A DNA stretch of 48,421 nt from Nitrospinota bacterium. Its GTDB lineage: Bacteria > Nitrospinota > Nitrospinia > Nitrospinales > VA-1. The stretch lies in contig JAQCGX010000027.1 of assembly GCA_027619975.1 (NCBI GenBank), positions 1 through 48,421 of the forward strand. The letters are read 5' to 3'. Shown in pieces: positions 1-7,662 of this stretch. Made by a program: the position numbers and the translations under genes. The notes under the pieces are model-generated. The model worked only from the letters and a program-made list of their open reading frames with translations. It was not told the DNA's origin and did not search any database. Each line of letters starts with the position of its first letter. Within the stretch, counting starts at the first letter, position 1.

Positions 1-138
1 ATTCAAAGAGGTGTCTTTGTTATAGTGGAACAGGCTTTCCAGCCTGTTCGCACGGGCTGGAAAGCCCGTGCCACTGATTTAAGAAACTCTTTACAATGTT
101 CGATTCTCTTTTAAAAACTAATTTTTAGAGGTGCCCTT
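1..138. repeat. Family A palindromic element, copy 1 (cut by window edge)
   Basis: The right end reads TAATTTTTAGAGGTGCCCTT (119-138), nearly identical to the right terminus of the element at 1709-1933. The interior (24-75) is a hairpin module bounded by AGTGG and CCACT, with CAGGCTTTCCAGCCTG and GGGCTGGAAAGCCC stems. The flank ACAATGTTCGATT also recurs in the second copy. No coding sequence is seen. The left terminus lies outside the window. Confidence 0.75.
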
Positions 139-147
139 GAGGAATTT

Positions 148-440
148 CCACCGCAAAGACGCAAAGGGCGCAAAGAAAAAATTGAGGGTAAAAATACCCC
201 CTCACCTTAATCCTCTCCCCCACAGGGGAGAGGAATCTTTTAAAATCATCCCTTCTCCATGGGAATTTTTTTAGTTCCTTCTCCCCTCTGGGGAGAAGGT
301 TGGTAGGATGAGGGGGATTTCACCGCAACACACATAGGGTGATGTCGTAGCGAACGCAAAGAAAAAATGGAAGAAATTAATGAAGGTAGTTTAATTATCT
401 CCCTCGCCCCTCTGGGGAGAGGGCTGGGGTGAGGGGAACA
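148..440. repeat. Palindromic CTCTCCCC-type repeats upstream of the DUF559 gene
   Basis: The stretch holds two CACCGCAAAG-like tracts (148-182 and 321-369). Between and after them are stem-loops in which CCTCTCCCC and GGGGAGAGG arms face each other (about 201-234, 280-318 and 400-437). The last arm ends GGGTGAGGGGAACA directly before the ATG of the DUF559 gene, so its GAGGGG may serve as the ribosome binding site. Similar hairpins follow the gene. No other coding potential is seen here. Confidence 0.7.
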
Positions 441-785
441 ATGAAAACCACTCCAAAATCCAACGCCAAAAACCTTCGAAAAAACTCCACCGATGCGGAA
501 AGAAAAATGTGGTCATTACTCCGAAACCGTCAACTGGTGGGATATAAGTTTCGACGACAACACCCCATTAAAAATTTCATCGTAGATTTTGCCTGCATAG
601 AAAAACAATTAATCATTGAGGTAGACGGCGGGCAACACCTGGAAAGAAAAAAGGAGGATGACGAGCGCACTCAGTTTTTGGAAATTCAGGGTTATCGCGT
701 TCTTAGGTTTTGGAACGATCAGATTTTCAAGGAAACAGAGTCAGTGTTGGAAATGATACTAAAAGCGTTAGAGGAGGAAGAATAA
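441..785 (+). CDS. DUF559 endonuclease-like protein
   Basis: A 114-residue protein of the DUF559 family, which belongs to the PD-(D/E)XK-like nuclease fold related to the Vsr very-short-patch repair endonuclease. The family pattern is complete: an N-terminal AE..MWSLLRNRQLVG helix, KFRRQHPI, then FIVDF and LIIEVDGGQH carrying the acidic and histidine candidates for metal binding, and a C-terminal GYRVLRFWN strand. Length is normal for the family. The ATG at 441 is preferred over an in-frame upstream start at 429 because GAGGGG sits just ahead of it and the family starts close to this point. The gene stands alone, with palindromic repeats touching both ends, an arrangement that suggests mobility. 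Its biological role is unknown; nuclease activity is inferred from the fold. Confidence 0.88.
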   Translation: MKTTPKSNAKNLRKNSTDAERKMWSLLRNRQLVGYKFRRQHPIKNFIVDFACIEKQLIIEVDGGQHLERKKEDDERTQFLEIQGYRVLRFWNDQIFKETESVLEMILKALEEEE

Positions 786-788
786 TCT

Positions 789-885
789 TTTATCCCTCCT
801 CACCTTAATCCTCTCCTCTCAGAGGAGAGAAAATTAAAGAAGAACCTTCTCCCCTACTCAAGCGAGTTCCTTCTCACCCCCCCTA
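789..885. repeat. Palindromic repeat downstream of the DUF559 gene
   Basis: CCTCACCTTAATCCTCTCCT is followed by TCAGAGGAGAG, forming a stem-loop of the same type as the repeats before the DUF559 gene. A second degraded arm (CCTTCTCCCCTACTC..) runs into 845-885. The repeat supplies the last codons of the convergent HupE-like gene, whose stop codon is at 854-856. Confidence 0.6.
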
Positions 886-1669
886 AAGGTGAAATATCAA
901 ACTCATTATCGGGAACGGGGGTTAGCGCATCCATCGCTTCATGGGCATGGGAATGATTGTCTTCCGGGAAACCAAATTCATCGGGGTTGACGCTGTGCAA
1001 ATAGCCGTGCATCTGCATCAGGAATAACAGGCTCCCCGCGACGATCAGGCCCTTATTCGACACCGAGCTGATCTGCAAAAAGGATTTCGTCCGCCGCCAT
1101 TTAAACAGCAACGCCACCATGACGCACAGAGCGCTTATCTGCCCCAGTTCGATGCCCAGATTGAACGAAAGAATCCTGAGGACAATGCCGTCGTCCCCCA
1201 AAGGAAGCTGTTGCAGCCGGGTGGACAGCCCGAAACCGTGAATGAAGCCCAGTAAAAATATCATCAGCAGAAGGTTGGGAGCTTTCTCGAAAAATTTCTT
1301 GAACCCGCCTAGATTTTCGTAACCGATATAGCAGACGCTGAGCGCGATCACCGCATCGACGAGCCAGTAATTGGCGGTGATTCCCATGAGAGTGGCGGAG
1401 ATCAGGGTGATGCTGTGTCCCACGGTAAATGCCGTGATGTATTTCACCACATCCATGAAGGTGGTCAGGAAAAACACGATGCCAAATACGAACAGCAGGT
1501 GGTCGTAGCCGGTCAGCATGTGAGTGGCTCCGAGCCACATGTATTGCAGGTAGCCACCGCCAAGCATGGCCTGCTTGTCAGCCTCGGACATTCCATGCGC
1601 AGACACCCATTCGGTCATTAGAAAAAAAAGCGCTGTCACGAGCAAGCTGAAAACTATTTTTGGCTTCAT
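854..1669 (-). CDS. HupE/UreJ-like membrane protein
   Basis: A 271-residue polytopic membrane protein of the HupE/UreJ_2 family, whose members are proposed metal (nickel or cobalt) permeases or hydrogenase/urease accessory proteins. An N-terminal signal-like segment ends near SAHG, and about six to seven hydrophobic helices follow. Conserved histidine motifs are visible: HMLTGYDHLLFVFG, FTVGHSITL and LGFIHGFGLS. A His-rich stretch (DNHSHAHE) lies near the C terminus. No hydrogenase or urease genes are in the window, so the substrate is unknown. The last 15 or so residues (FDISPLGGVRRNSLE) are encoded by the flanking palindromic repeat and are probably not native. No strong ribosome binding site is visible before the ATG. 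Confidence 0.8.
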   Translation of the reverse strand: MKPKIVFSLLVTALFFLMTEWVSAHGMSEADKQAMLGGGYLQYMWLGATHMLTGYDHLLFVFGIVFFLTTFMDVVKYITAFTVGHSITLISATLMGITANYWLVDAVIALSVCYIGYENLGGFKKFFEKAPNLLLMIFLLGFIHGFGLSTRLQQLPLGDDGIVLRILSFNLGIELGQISALCVMVALLFKWRRTKSFLQISSVSNKGLIVAGSLLFLMQMHGYLHSVNPDEFGFPEDNHSHAHEAMDALTPVPDNEFDISPLGGVRRNSLE

Positions 1670-1708
1670 AGGTCGATTAGGTTTAGTTAAAGTTTTTCAT
1701 TTTTATTA

Positions 1709-1933
1709 AAGGGTATCTCTAAAAATTGACTAAATGTTCCTAATCGTCAATTTAAGGAGATGGCTTTGTTTTAGTGGGACAGGCGACCTGCCCTTAAAGG
1801 TTATACGGAAGTGCGGAATTTAATTCCGCCTTTCCAGCCTGTCCGCACGGGCTAGAAAGCCCATGCCACTGATACAAGAAATCCTTGTACAATGTTCGAT
1901 TTCCTGTAATAAACTAATTTTTAGAGATGCCTT
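1709..1933. repeat. Family A MITE-like element, copy 2
   Basis: A 225-bp element with imperfect terminal inverted repeats: AAGGGTATCTCTAAAAATTG at the left end and TAATTTTTAGAGATGCCTT at the right. Inside, 1773-1870 is a hairpin module bounded by AGTGG and CCACT that contains GCGGAATTTAATTCCGC. It encodes nothing. The right terminus overlaps the TAA stop of the downstream transporter gene by two bases. Copy 1 lies at 1-138. Confidence 0.78.
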
Positions 1934-3482
1934 AAAGAAAAATTTTCTGCACGAACAGCAAGACCATCGTCGTGACCAGAATCGCGCCTAAAAAATTCAG
2001 CACCACTCCAGCACGCGACATCTTGGGAATCGTCACCCAGCCAGAGCTGTAGACGATCGCATTCGGAGGCGTAGCGACAGGCAGCATGAAGGCAAACGAT
2101 GCGGAGAGGGTCGCGGGAATCATCAGCATGAGAGGGTGATAACTTGCCGCCACCGCAGTCGCCCCAATGATAGGCAGTATCATCGTCGTGGTCGCCGTGT
2201 TGGAGGTCAGTTCGGTGAGAAACGTGATCGCCAGACAAACGACGAGTATGACACCGACAAGCGGGAGCGCGGCCACTCCGGTCAGCTGTTGGCCTATCCA
2301 TTGATCCAGCCCGGTTTTCCCAAACCCCGCCGCCAACGCGAACCCGCCGCCAAACAGCAGGAGAATTCCCCACGGGACTTTCTTCTGCACGGTGTCCCAA
2401 TCGAGCACGAAGTATTCCCGCTTTCCCTGTAGTTCCATGCCTTTGCCGAAGTTCAGAGGCAGAAGCAGTAATAATAGTCCCATTGCCATCGCCACCGTGG
2501 CATCGTGCAAAAGTTCCGGCCTTGCAAAAAAACCGGACCACCCCGGTATCGCCAACGAACCAATGGTGATGGATTTTCTGAATATCCACAGGAGGGCCGT
2601 GGACACAAAAACCACGGCGATGATTTTTTCCGCCCTGTTCATTTTTCCCAAAGCTTTGAGTTCATTCTTGATAATTTCCGGTTCGTTCTGGCCAAACTCA
2701 ATCTGCTTTAGAGGAATGGGCGCTACGAAACGGCACAGGTAGACCCACACTATCGGAAGAAAAACGCAGACGAGAGGTACCGCCAGCACCATCCATTGAA
2801 AAAAACTGATCTCAACCAATTCGGGATACAGTTTTTTATAGAACCCGGCAAACACGATATTGGGCGGCGTGCCGATCAAGGTTCCCACTCCGCCAATACT
2901 GGCCGCATACGCCAGCCCCAGCATCAGCACCAGGCCCAGGCTTTGCTGGATCGCCTGTTCGCTCTCGGCATTGCGTACTCCGTTCAAAGAAGCTTCGGAC
3001 GCGATCTGCCGCACCACCGCCATGCCCACCGGCAACATCATCATGGTGGTCGCCGTGTTGGAGATCCACATGGAAAGAAACGCCGCCGCCACCATGAACC
3101 CTAAAACAATCCGCTGCAGGTCTGTGCCGATCAGGGAAATGATGACCAATGCGATGCGTTTGTGAAAATTCCACTTTTCCATCGCGAGTGCAATCATGAA
3201 CCCGCCGAGGAAAAGAAAAACCAGATGGTTGGTATAATTTGGGGCAACGTCCTTGCTGGACAGGATGCCAAGCAGGGGAAACAAAACCAGGGGCAGAAGA
3301 GCCGTCACTGTAATCGACGTGCCCTCCCCCATCCACCAGATGGCCATCAACACCACCACGGCCAACAGGCGCTGACCGGCAACCGTCATACCTTCCGGCT
3401 GAGGCATCAACAATATGAGCAGGGAAACGACCAGCCCGCCAAGGAGAACGGCGACCTGTTTTTTGAATTTGGGGTCCGTCAA
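1932..3482 (-). CDS. DASS/SLC13-family sodium:dicarboxylate-type transporter
   Basis: A 516-residue inner-membrane carrier of the divalent anion:Na+ symporter (DASS, SLC13) family, which moves succinate, fumarate, malate or in some members sulfate. Both diagnostic SNT motifs are present: SNTATT at residues 141-146 and SNTATT at about 427-432, each at a helical hairpin in the two-fold repeated fold. About eleven hydrophobic segments cover the protein and the length is typical. The start is TTG, with AGAGGTG seven bases upstream. The neighbouring sdhABE operon on the same strand favours a C4-dicarboxylate substrate; this is inference, since sulfate carriers share the motifs. The stop codon lies inside the terminus of the family A repeat element. 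Confidence 0.88.
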   Translation of the reverse strand: MTDPKFKKQVAVLLGGLVVSLLILLMPQPEGMTVAGQRLLAVVVLMAIWWMGEGTSITVTALLPLVLFPLLGILSSKDVAPNYTNHLVFLFLGGFMIALAMEKWNFHKRIALVIISLIGTDLQRIVLGFMVAAAFLSMWISNTATTMMMLPVGMAVVRQIASEASLNGVRNAESEQAIQQSLGLVLMLGLAYAASIGGVGTLIGTPPNIVFAGFYKKLYPELVEISFFQWMVLAVPLVCVFLPIVWVYLCRFVAPIPLKQIEFGQNEPEIIKNELKALGKMNRAEKIIAVVFVSTALLWIFRKSITIGSLAIPGWSGFFARPELLHDATVAMAMGLLLLLLPLNFGKGMELQGKREYFVLDWDTVQKKVPWGILLLFGGGFALAAGFGKTGLDQWIGQQLTGVAALPLVGVILVVCLAITFLTELTSNTATTTMILPIIGATAVAASYHPLMLMIPATLSASFAFMLPVATPPNAIVYSSGWVTIPKMSRAGVVLNFLGAILVTTMVLLFVQKIFL

Positions 3483-3832
3483 AGAAACACCTCTTGCGCC
3501 AGCCTGAGGGCTGGAGCAAATATTATCGCGCTATGGATTTTGGGCCGACCTAGCCCTCATTCGTGAGGAATTTTTCCTCCCGCGTAGCGGGCGCTCAAGG
3601 TAATATGCACCAACCGGGGCGTGACTTCAAGAGTTTGTGCATCCGGCCCGCGTGACGCTGGACCCAATATTTACATGCGATGGATTTTAGATTCTCAGAG
3701 GCTCGTGAGCTAATAGCACCCTTCCTACTCCTTCGGGGCATGATGTAAATGAAGAGGATACCACAGGGGCATGAAGGCAATGGAAAGGATATCACAAACG
3801 TTAGCCTCACTTTTCCTCCCCGCGTTGCGGGG
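3483..3832. repeat. Intergenic region with short hairpin repeats
   Basis: About 350 bp without a convincing gene. It holds CCAGCCTGAGGGCTGG (3501-3516), TTTTTCCTCCCGCGTAGCGG (about 3573-3592), GACGCTGGACCCAATATT (about 3655-3672) and a second TTTTCCTCCCCGCGTTGCGG (about 3809-3828). Diverged, rearranged versions of the CTCCCGCGT palindrome and the CTGGACCCAATATT block occur at 23881-23985. The second palindrome sits at the 3' end of the sdhE-like gene. The short ORFs here are low-complexity repeat translations. Confidence 0.6.
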
Positions 3833-4717
3833 CTAGCTGACCGGATGAAGTTTTCTTTTGACTGTCAGGGTCGAAACGATGTGCTTGTCCATGTCCAGCT
3901 CCTTGGGAGAGTACCCCAGGGCCAAAGCGACGAGTTGCGGAAGGTGAAGAATGGGAATGGAATATTTCTTTTTTAGAAGTTTATCAATTTCGGGCTGGTA
4001 AGAATCCAGATTCAAGTGACACAGGGGACACCCGGTCACCACGCAATCGGCTCCGCTTTCGATGGCGTCTATCAAAGCGTTGCCCGCCATATCCAGAGAG
4101 GCTTTTTTGTTCATCATGACAATGGGAAACCCACAGCACTTGGTACGGCTGGGGTAATCGACGGGAGTGGCTCCAAGCGCCGTGAAAATGTCTTCCATTC
4201 CGGTCGGGTTGTCCGGATTGTCAAAATCGGAAAGTTTTGAGGGGCGCAGAACATAACAACCGTAAAACGCCGCCACCTTCAACCCGGTCAGCGGTCGTTT
4301 GATCCTTTCCTTGAGCCGTTTCATGCCCTCATCACTGGCGAGAATATTGGCAAAATGCTTGATGCGGCTTTTTTCGCCATCGTACTGATGACCGCCCTCG
4401 CTCAGGATATGGTTGATCTTCTTCATATATTCCGGATCGGACTTGAGATTGCATTCGGTTTTTTTCAAGACCCCCTGACAGGTCGAGCAGATGGTGACCA
4501 GATCCAGCCCCTGCTTTTCAGCAATGGCAAAGGTGCGGGCATTGAGTGTATCGGCCAGCATCTGGCTTTTCTCGCCCACCACTCCCGCGCCACAGCAAGC
4601 GGCACTTTTCATTTCGACAAATTCTATGCCCAGTCCCTCTGCGGCTTTTTTGGTGGAAACCATCAATTCGCGCGTGGCGCCTTGAGAAACACAACCTGTA
4701 AATAGAGCAAATTTCAT
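3833..4717 (-). CDS. sdhE: CCG-domain subunit of type-E succinate dehydrogenase/fumarate reductase
   Basis: A 294-residue protein with two cysteine-rich CCG domains, as in heterodisulfide reductase subunit B and the anchor subunit of type-E succinate:quinone oxidoreductases (the methylmenaquinol:fumarate reductase type). Domain 1 has C9, C41-C42 and C77/C80 (CSTC). Domain 2 has C154, C194-C195 and C230/C233 (CPLC). Both sets are complete, so two noncubane-type iron-sulfur sites are plausible. There is no classical transmembrane segment; the family binds the membrane peripherally. The ATG overlaps the sdhB TGA as ATGA, which indicates translational coupling. The name sdhE is also used for the unrelated flavinylation factor. 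HdrB is the alternative family name, but the sdhAB context decides the call. Confidence 0.88.
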   Translation of the reverse strand: MKFALFTGCVSQGATRELMVSTKKAAEGLGIEFVEMKSAACCGAGVVGEKSQMLADTLNARTFAIAEKQGLDLVTICSTCQGVLKKTECNLKSDPEYMKKINHILSEGGHQYDGEKSRIKHFANILASDEGMKRLKERIKRPLTGLKVAAFYGCYVLRPSKLSDFDNPDNPTGMEDIFTALGATPVDYPSRTKCCGFPIVMMNKKASLDMAGNALIDAIESGADCVVTGCPLCHLNLDSYQPEIDKLLKKKYSIPILHLPQLVALALGYSPKELDMDKHIVSTLTVKRKLHPVS

Positions 4718-5655
4718 TGACCCAGTTCCTTGAAAATACGCTTCACGTCCTTAACATCTTCAATTGACTTATGGATGATTGGAGGAATCTTGCGTTTCAG
4801 CAACATTCGTATTCCAATGGGAACCAACTCCAGCAATCCCTTGAAATTAAAATATCCCATAGATTCCACTGGAATCATGTTTTCGTTGAGCCGACCACTG
4901 CTCTTGACGGATTTTACAAATGACAGCGCATGACGCGCACCATTATTATTATGGACGCCCTTCTCCAGCGCCACCGCCATGACTTCCTTGATGCGGTAAA
5001 AAGGTTGTGCCGGTTTGGGGCAACGCTCCACACATTCCCCGCAGTGTGTGCAGTCCCAGATGCCACCCGGCTCGCTCAATGCCGTCACTCGCTCCAGAGT
5101 TGCTTCATCACGCGAGTCGCCCACAAAACGCTGGGCCTTGGCCAATGCCGCCGGTCCCAGAAAATTATCGTCCACCTCCAGCACATTGCAGTCAGAATAA
5201 CAATTGCCGCACATGATGCAGGTGCTGGAATCGTCGATCAGGCGGAATTGCTCGGGAGACTGCAATCTCTCTTTTTCAGGTGGTTGTTTGCTGGTCTGCA
5301 AATAGGGGGTGACCTTGTTGATCTTGTCCCAGAACGGTTGAAAATCAACCACCAGATCCTTGATCGGCTTCAAATTCCCCAAAGGCTCAATCGTTATCGT
5401 GTCATTTTTGTCCAACAGACTGGTCGCCTGCTTCTGGCAAGCCAGTAGGGCGCGACCATTGGCCTTCATGCCGCAGGACCCGCAAATGGCACTGCGACAG
5501 GACATCCGGTAACTCAAACTACCGTCCTGAGTCCATTTGATCTGGTTGATGCAGTCTAAAAGCGTCGCCCCTTTGGGAATATCCAGTTGAAAATCTTCGT
5601 AATAAGGTTCCGGTTTTTTTTCCGGATTATATCGTTTGATCCTGAAGGTAGCCAT
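4714..5655 (-). CDS. sdhB: Succinate dehydrogenase/fumarate reductase iron-sulfur subunit
   Basis: A 313-residue electron-transfer subunit that passes electrons between the flavoprotein and the CCG subunit. An N-terminal 2Fe-2S plant-type ferredoxin domain shows C53, C58, C61 and C73. Two C-terminal ferredoxin motifs follow: [11 protein letters not shown] and [12 protein letters not shown]. The latter has four cysteines where classical SdhB has a non-cysteine in the second position and a 3Fe-4S cluster; a 4Fe-4S cluster there is typical of type-E enzymes. The protein is longer than E. coli SdhB, with a C-terminal tail of about 80 residues. The ATG at 5655 is chosen over the TTG one codon earlier because it overlaps the sdhA stop as TGATG. 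Confidence 0.92.
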   Translation of the reverse strand: MATFRIKRYNPEKKPEPYYEDFQLDIPKGATLLDCINQIKWTQDGSLSYRMSCRSAICGSCGMKANGRALLACQKQATSLLDKNDTITIEPLGNLKPIKDLVVDFQPFWDKINKVTPYLQTSKQPPEKERLQSPEQFRLIDDSSTCIMCGNCYSDCNVLEVDDNFLGPAALAKAQRFVGDSRDEATLERVTALSEPGGIWDCTHCGECVERCPKPAQPFYRIKEVMAVALEKGVHNNNGARHALSFVKSVKSSGRLNENMIPVESMGYFNFKGLLELVPIGIRMLLKRKIPPIIHKSIEDVKDVKRIFKELGQ

Positions 5656-7364
5656 CAATAGGTTCTTTCAGTAGGTTGATGCTTTGTGATGATCACCGGC
5701 TTGTATTTCACTTCCAACGCACCCGATGAGCCATGAACCATCGTATGCTTTAGGAAATTTACATCATCGCGTTTTTTATAATCCGTCCGGGAATGGCCGC
5801 CGCGGCTTTCCTGTCTGGCCAAAGCCGAGGTCGCAATAATTTCTGCCATACCCAGCATATTTTCCAGCTCAAGAATCTCGTATAATTCGGTATTAAACAG
5901 CTTACCCTTATCCGTTATTTTACCCTTTTTAAAGCGGACTTGGAGGCTTTTTATAGTTTTGATGCAGGCTTTCAGCCTTTCTTCATCGCGGAACACCCCG
6001 CATTTTTCCATCATCACTTCTTTCATTTCATCGCGGATTTCGTTATAGCTCTCGGTCCCGTCCCTCTGAAATATATCTTCAAACATTTTCAGAACTTTAG
6101 TTTTTTCAGGGCCCTCGTTGACTTTGGCGAAATCCACATTTTTTGCATACTCCAAAGCAGACATGCCCGCACGTCTGCCAAAAACCGTAGCTTCCAATAG
6201 CGAATTCGTTCCCAAACGATTGCCGCCGTGAACAGAAACGCAGGCGCACTCGCCAGCCGCAAAAAAACCTTCCATCTTCGTTCCTTCAGCGTCCATGATC
6301 ACCTGACTGAACTTGTCGGTGGGAATGCCGCCCATCGAATAATGAGCTGTGGGCTGAATGGGTAAGGGGTCCGTCACGCAATCAACGGAGGTGAAGTCTA
6401 TCCCCAATTGACGAATCTGCGGTAGACGCTCCATGATCCGGGCTTCGCCAAGATGCCGCAAGTCGAGATAGATATAATCTTTCCCATCGACACCCCGACC
6501 CGCGTCAATTTCACTTTGCTCCGCACGCGAAACAATGTCTCTGGGAGCCAGCTCCATACGCGAAGGGGCGTATTTTTCCATGAACCGCTCGCCCTTGCCA
6601 TTGAGCAGGTAACCGCCCTCGCCTCGCGCCGCTTCTGAAAAAAGAATCCCCTGTTTGTACAATCCCGAGGGATGAAACTGAATAAATTCCGCATCTTCAA
6701 TAGGAATCCCGGCTCTGAAAGCCACCATAGCGCCATCTGCGGTGCCGGCAAAAGCATTGGTAGTGATTTTAAATATCCGGCCGTAGCCTCCGGTACAAAA
6801 TATTACAGCTCGGGCTTGAATGACCTCAACAGCCCCGGTTTGAACGTTACTGACCACGACCCCGTTGCAACGGTTGCCTTCGGTAATGAGGGAATGCATA
6901 TTCCATTCATTATAAATTTTTACGGATTTGCTGTTCTTCATCAACTGCTCGTGCAGAGCATGCAGAATGGCATGACCCGTACGATCCGCAGAAAAACAGG
7001 CGCGCGGCTTGGAATGACCACCAAAACTCCGTTGCGCTATTTTTCCATCCGGTGTCCGGCTGAAAACACAGCCCATGTGTTCCAATTCGTAAATGATGCT
7101 CGGCGCGGCTTTAACATATTCCTCCACGGCATCCTGATCATTGAGAAAATCTCCCCCTTTGATCGTATCGTACATATGCTCTTCCCAACTGTCTGGCTCG
7201 GAGTTTCCGAGAGCCGCGGCGATTCCACCCTGAGCCGCACCGGAATGCGACCTTGAAGGATATACCTTCGTTAGAACGGCCACATCCAGCTCCTTGGAGA
7301 CCTCCAGAGCGGCCCGCATGCCGGCCAAACCCGCGCCTATGATGACGACATCATGTTTAATCAC
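5655..7364 (-). CDS. sdhA: Succinate dehydrogenase/fumarate reductase flavoprotein subunit
   Basis: A 569-residue FAD-binding catalytic subunit that interconverts succinate and fumarate. The Rossmann motif GAGLAG lies at residues 10-15. His40 in [15 protein letters not shown] matches the covalent FAD attachment site. The substrate-binding and catalytic region [16 protein letters not shown], the HYSMGGI motif and the C-terminal [11 protein letters not shown] segment are all present. No Tat signal is visible, so the enzyme should face the cytoplasm, unlike periplasmic methylmenaquinol:fumarate reductases. The start is GTG with AAGGA seven bases upstream. It is first in the sdhA-sdhB-sdhE operon, whose genes overlap by 1 and 4 bp. 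Direction of catalysis cannot be told from sequence. Confidence 0.93.
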   Translation of the reverse strand: MIKHDVVIIGAGLAGMRAALEVSKELDVAVLTKVYPSRSHSGAAQGGIAAALGNSEPDSWEEHMYDTIKGGDFLNDQDAVEEYVKAAPSIIYELEHMGCVFSRTPDGKIAQRSFGGHSKPRACFSADRTGHAILHALHEQLMKNSKSVKIYNEWNMHSLITEGNRCNGVVVSNVQTGAVEVIQARAVIFCTGGYGRIFKITTNAFAGTADGAMVAFRAGIPIEDAEFIQFHPSGLYKQGILFSEAARGEGGYLLNGKGERFMEKYAPSRMELAPRDIVSRAEQSEIDAGRGVDGKDYIYLDLRHLGEARIMERLPQIRQLGIDFTSVDCVTDPLPIQPTAHYSMGGIPTDKFSQVIMDAEGTKMEGFFAAGECACVSVHGGNRLGTNSLLEATVFGRRAGMSALEYAKNVDFAKVNEGPEKTKVLKMFEDIFQRDGTESYNEIRDEMKEVMMEKCGVFRDEERLKACIKTIKSLQVRFKKGKITDKGKLFNTELYEILELENMLGMAEIIATSALARQESRGGHSRTDYKKRDDVNFLKHTMVHGSSGALEVKYKPVIITKHQPTERTY

Positions 7365-7630
7365 AACAGATCCTTATTAACCATTTGATAAAAAAGAGAT
7401 ATTAAACATTCTCAAGAAAGAATGCAGTGGCTGGCGCCTTTAGAACCCCTTCAACCAGCATGTCCATACCCGCGAAACATTTGACTAAAAAACAAGGCGT
7501 CTGTCAAACGTAAGAAAAAAGCCGATGAAGCCTGCGGATACCCGATAACTGGCTAAAATTGAAGGGCGTATTGAACCATTCCCATCGTTTTCTGTCAAGA
7601 AAAATGAGTTTGCTGTTGAAAAAGTGAGAG

Positions 7631-7662
7631 AAGGAAATATAATGAACCTAAGGTATTATTGA
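7631..7662 (+). promoter_or_regulatory. Mini-ORF overlapping the helicase start
   Basis: AAGGA (7631-7635) precedes an ATG at 7642 that opens a six-codon ORF encoding MNLRYY. Its TGA stop (7660-7662) overlaps the TTG start of the DEAD-box helicase gene as TTGA. This geometry suits translational coupling, in which a well-initiated leader feeds a weak TTG start. No experimental precedent for this gene is claimed. The rest of 7365-7630 is the divergent promoter region shared with sdhA; no clear -10/-35 pair was fixed there. Confidence 0.4.

Noticed and set aside
3595-3810. 71-codon minus-strand ORF between the transporter and sdhE
   Set aside because: It is made of repeat sequence with no known family and no ribosome binding site.
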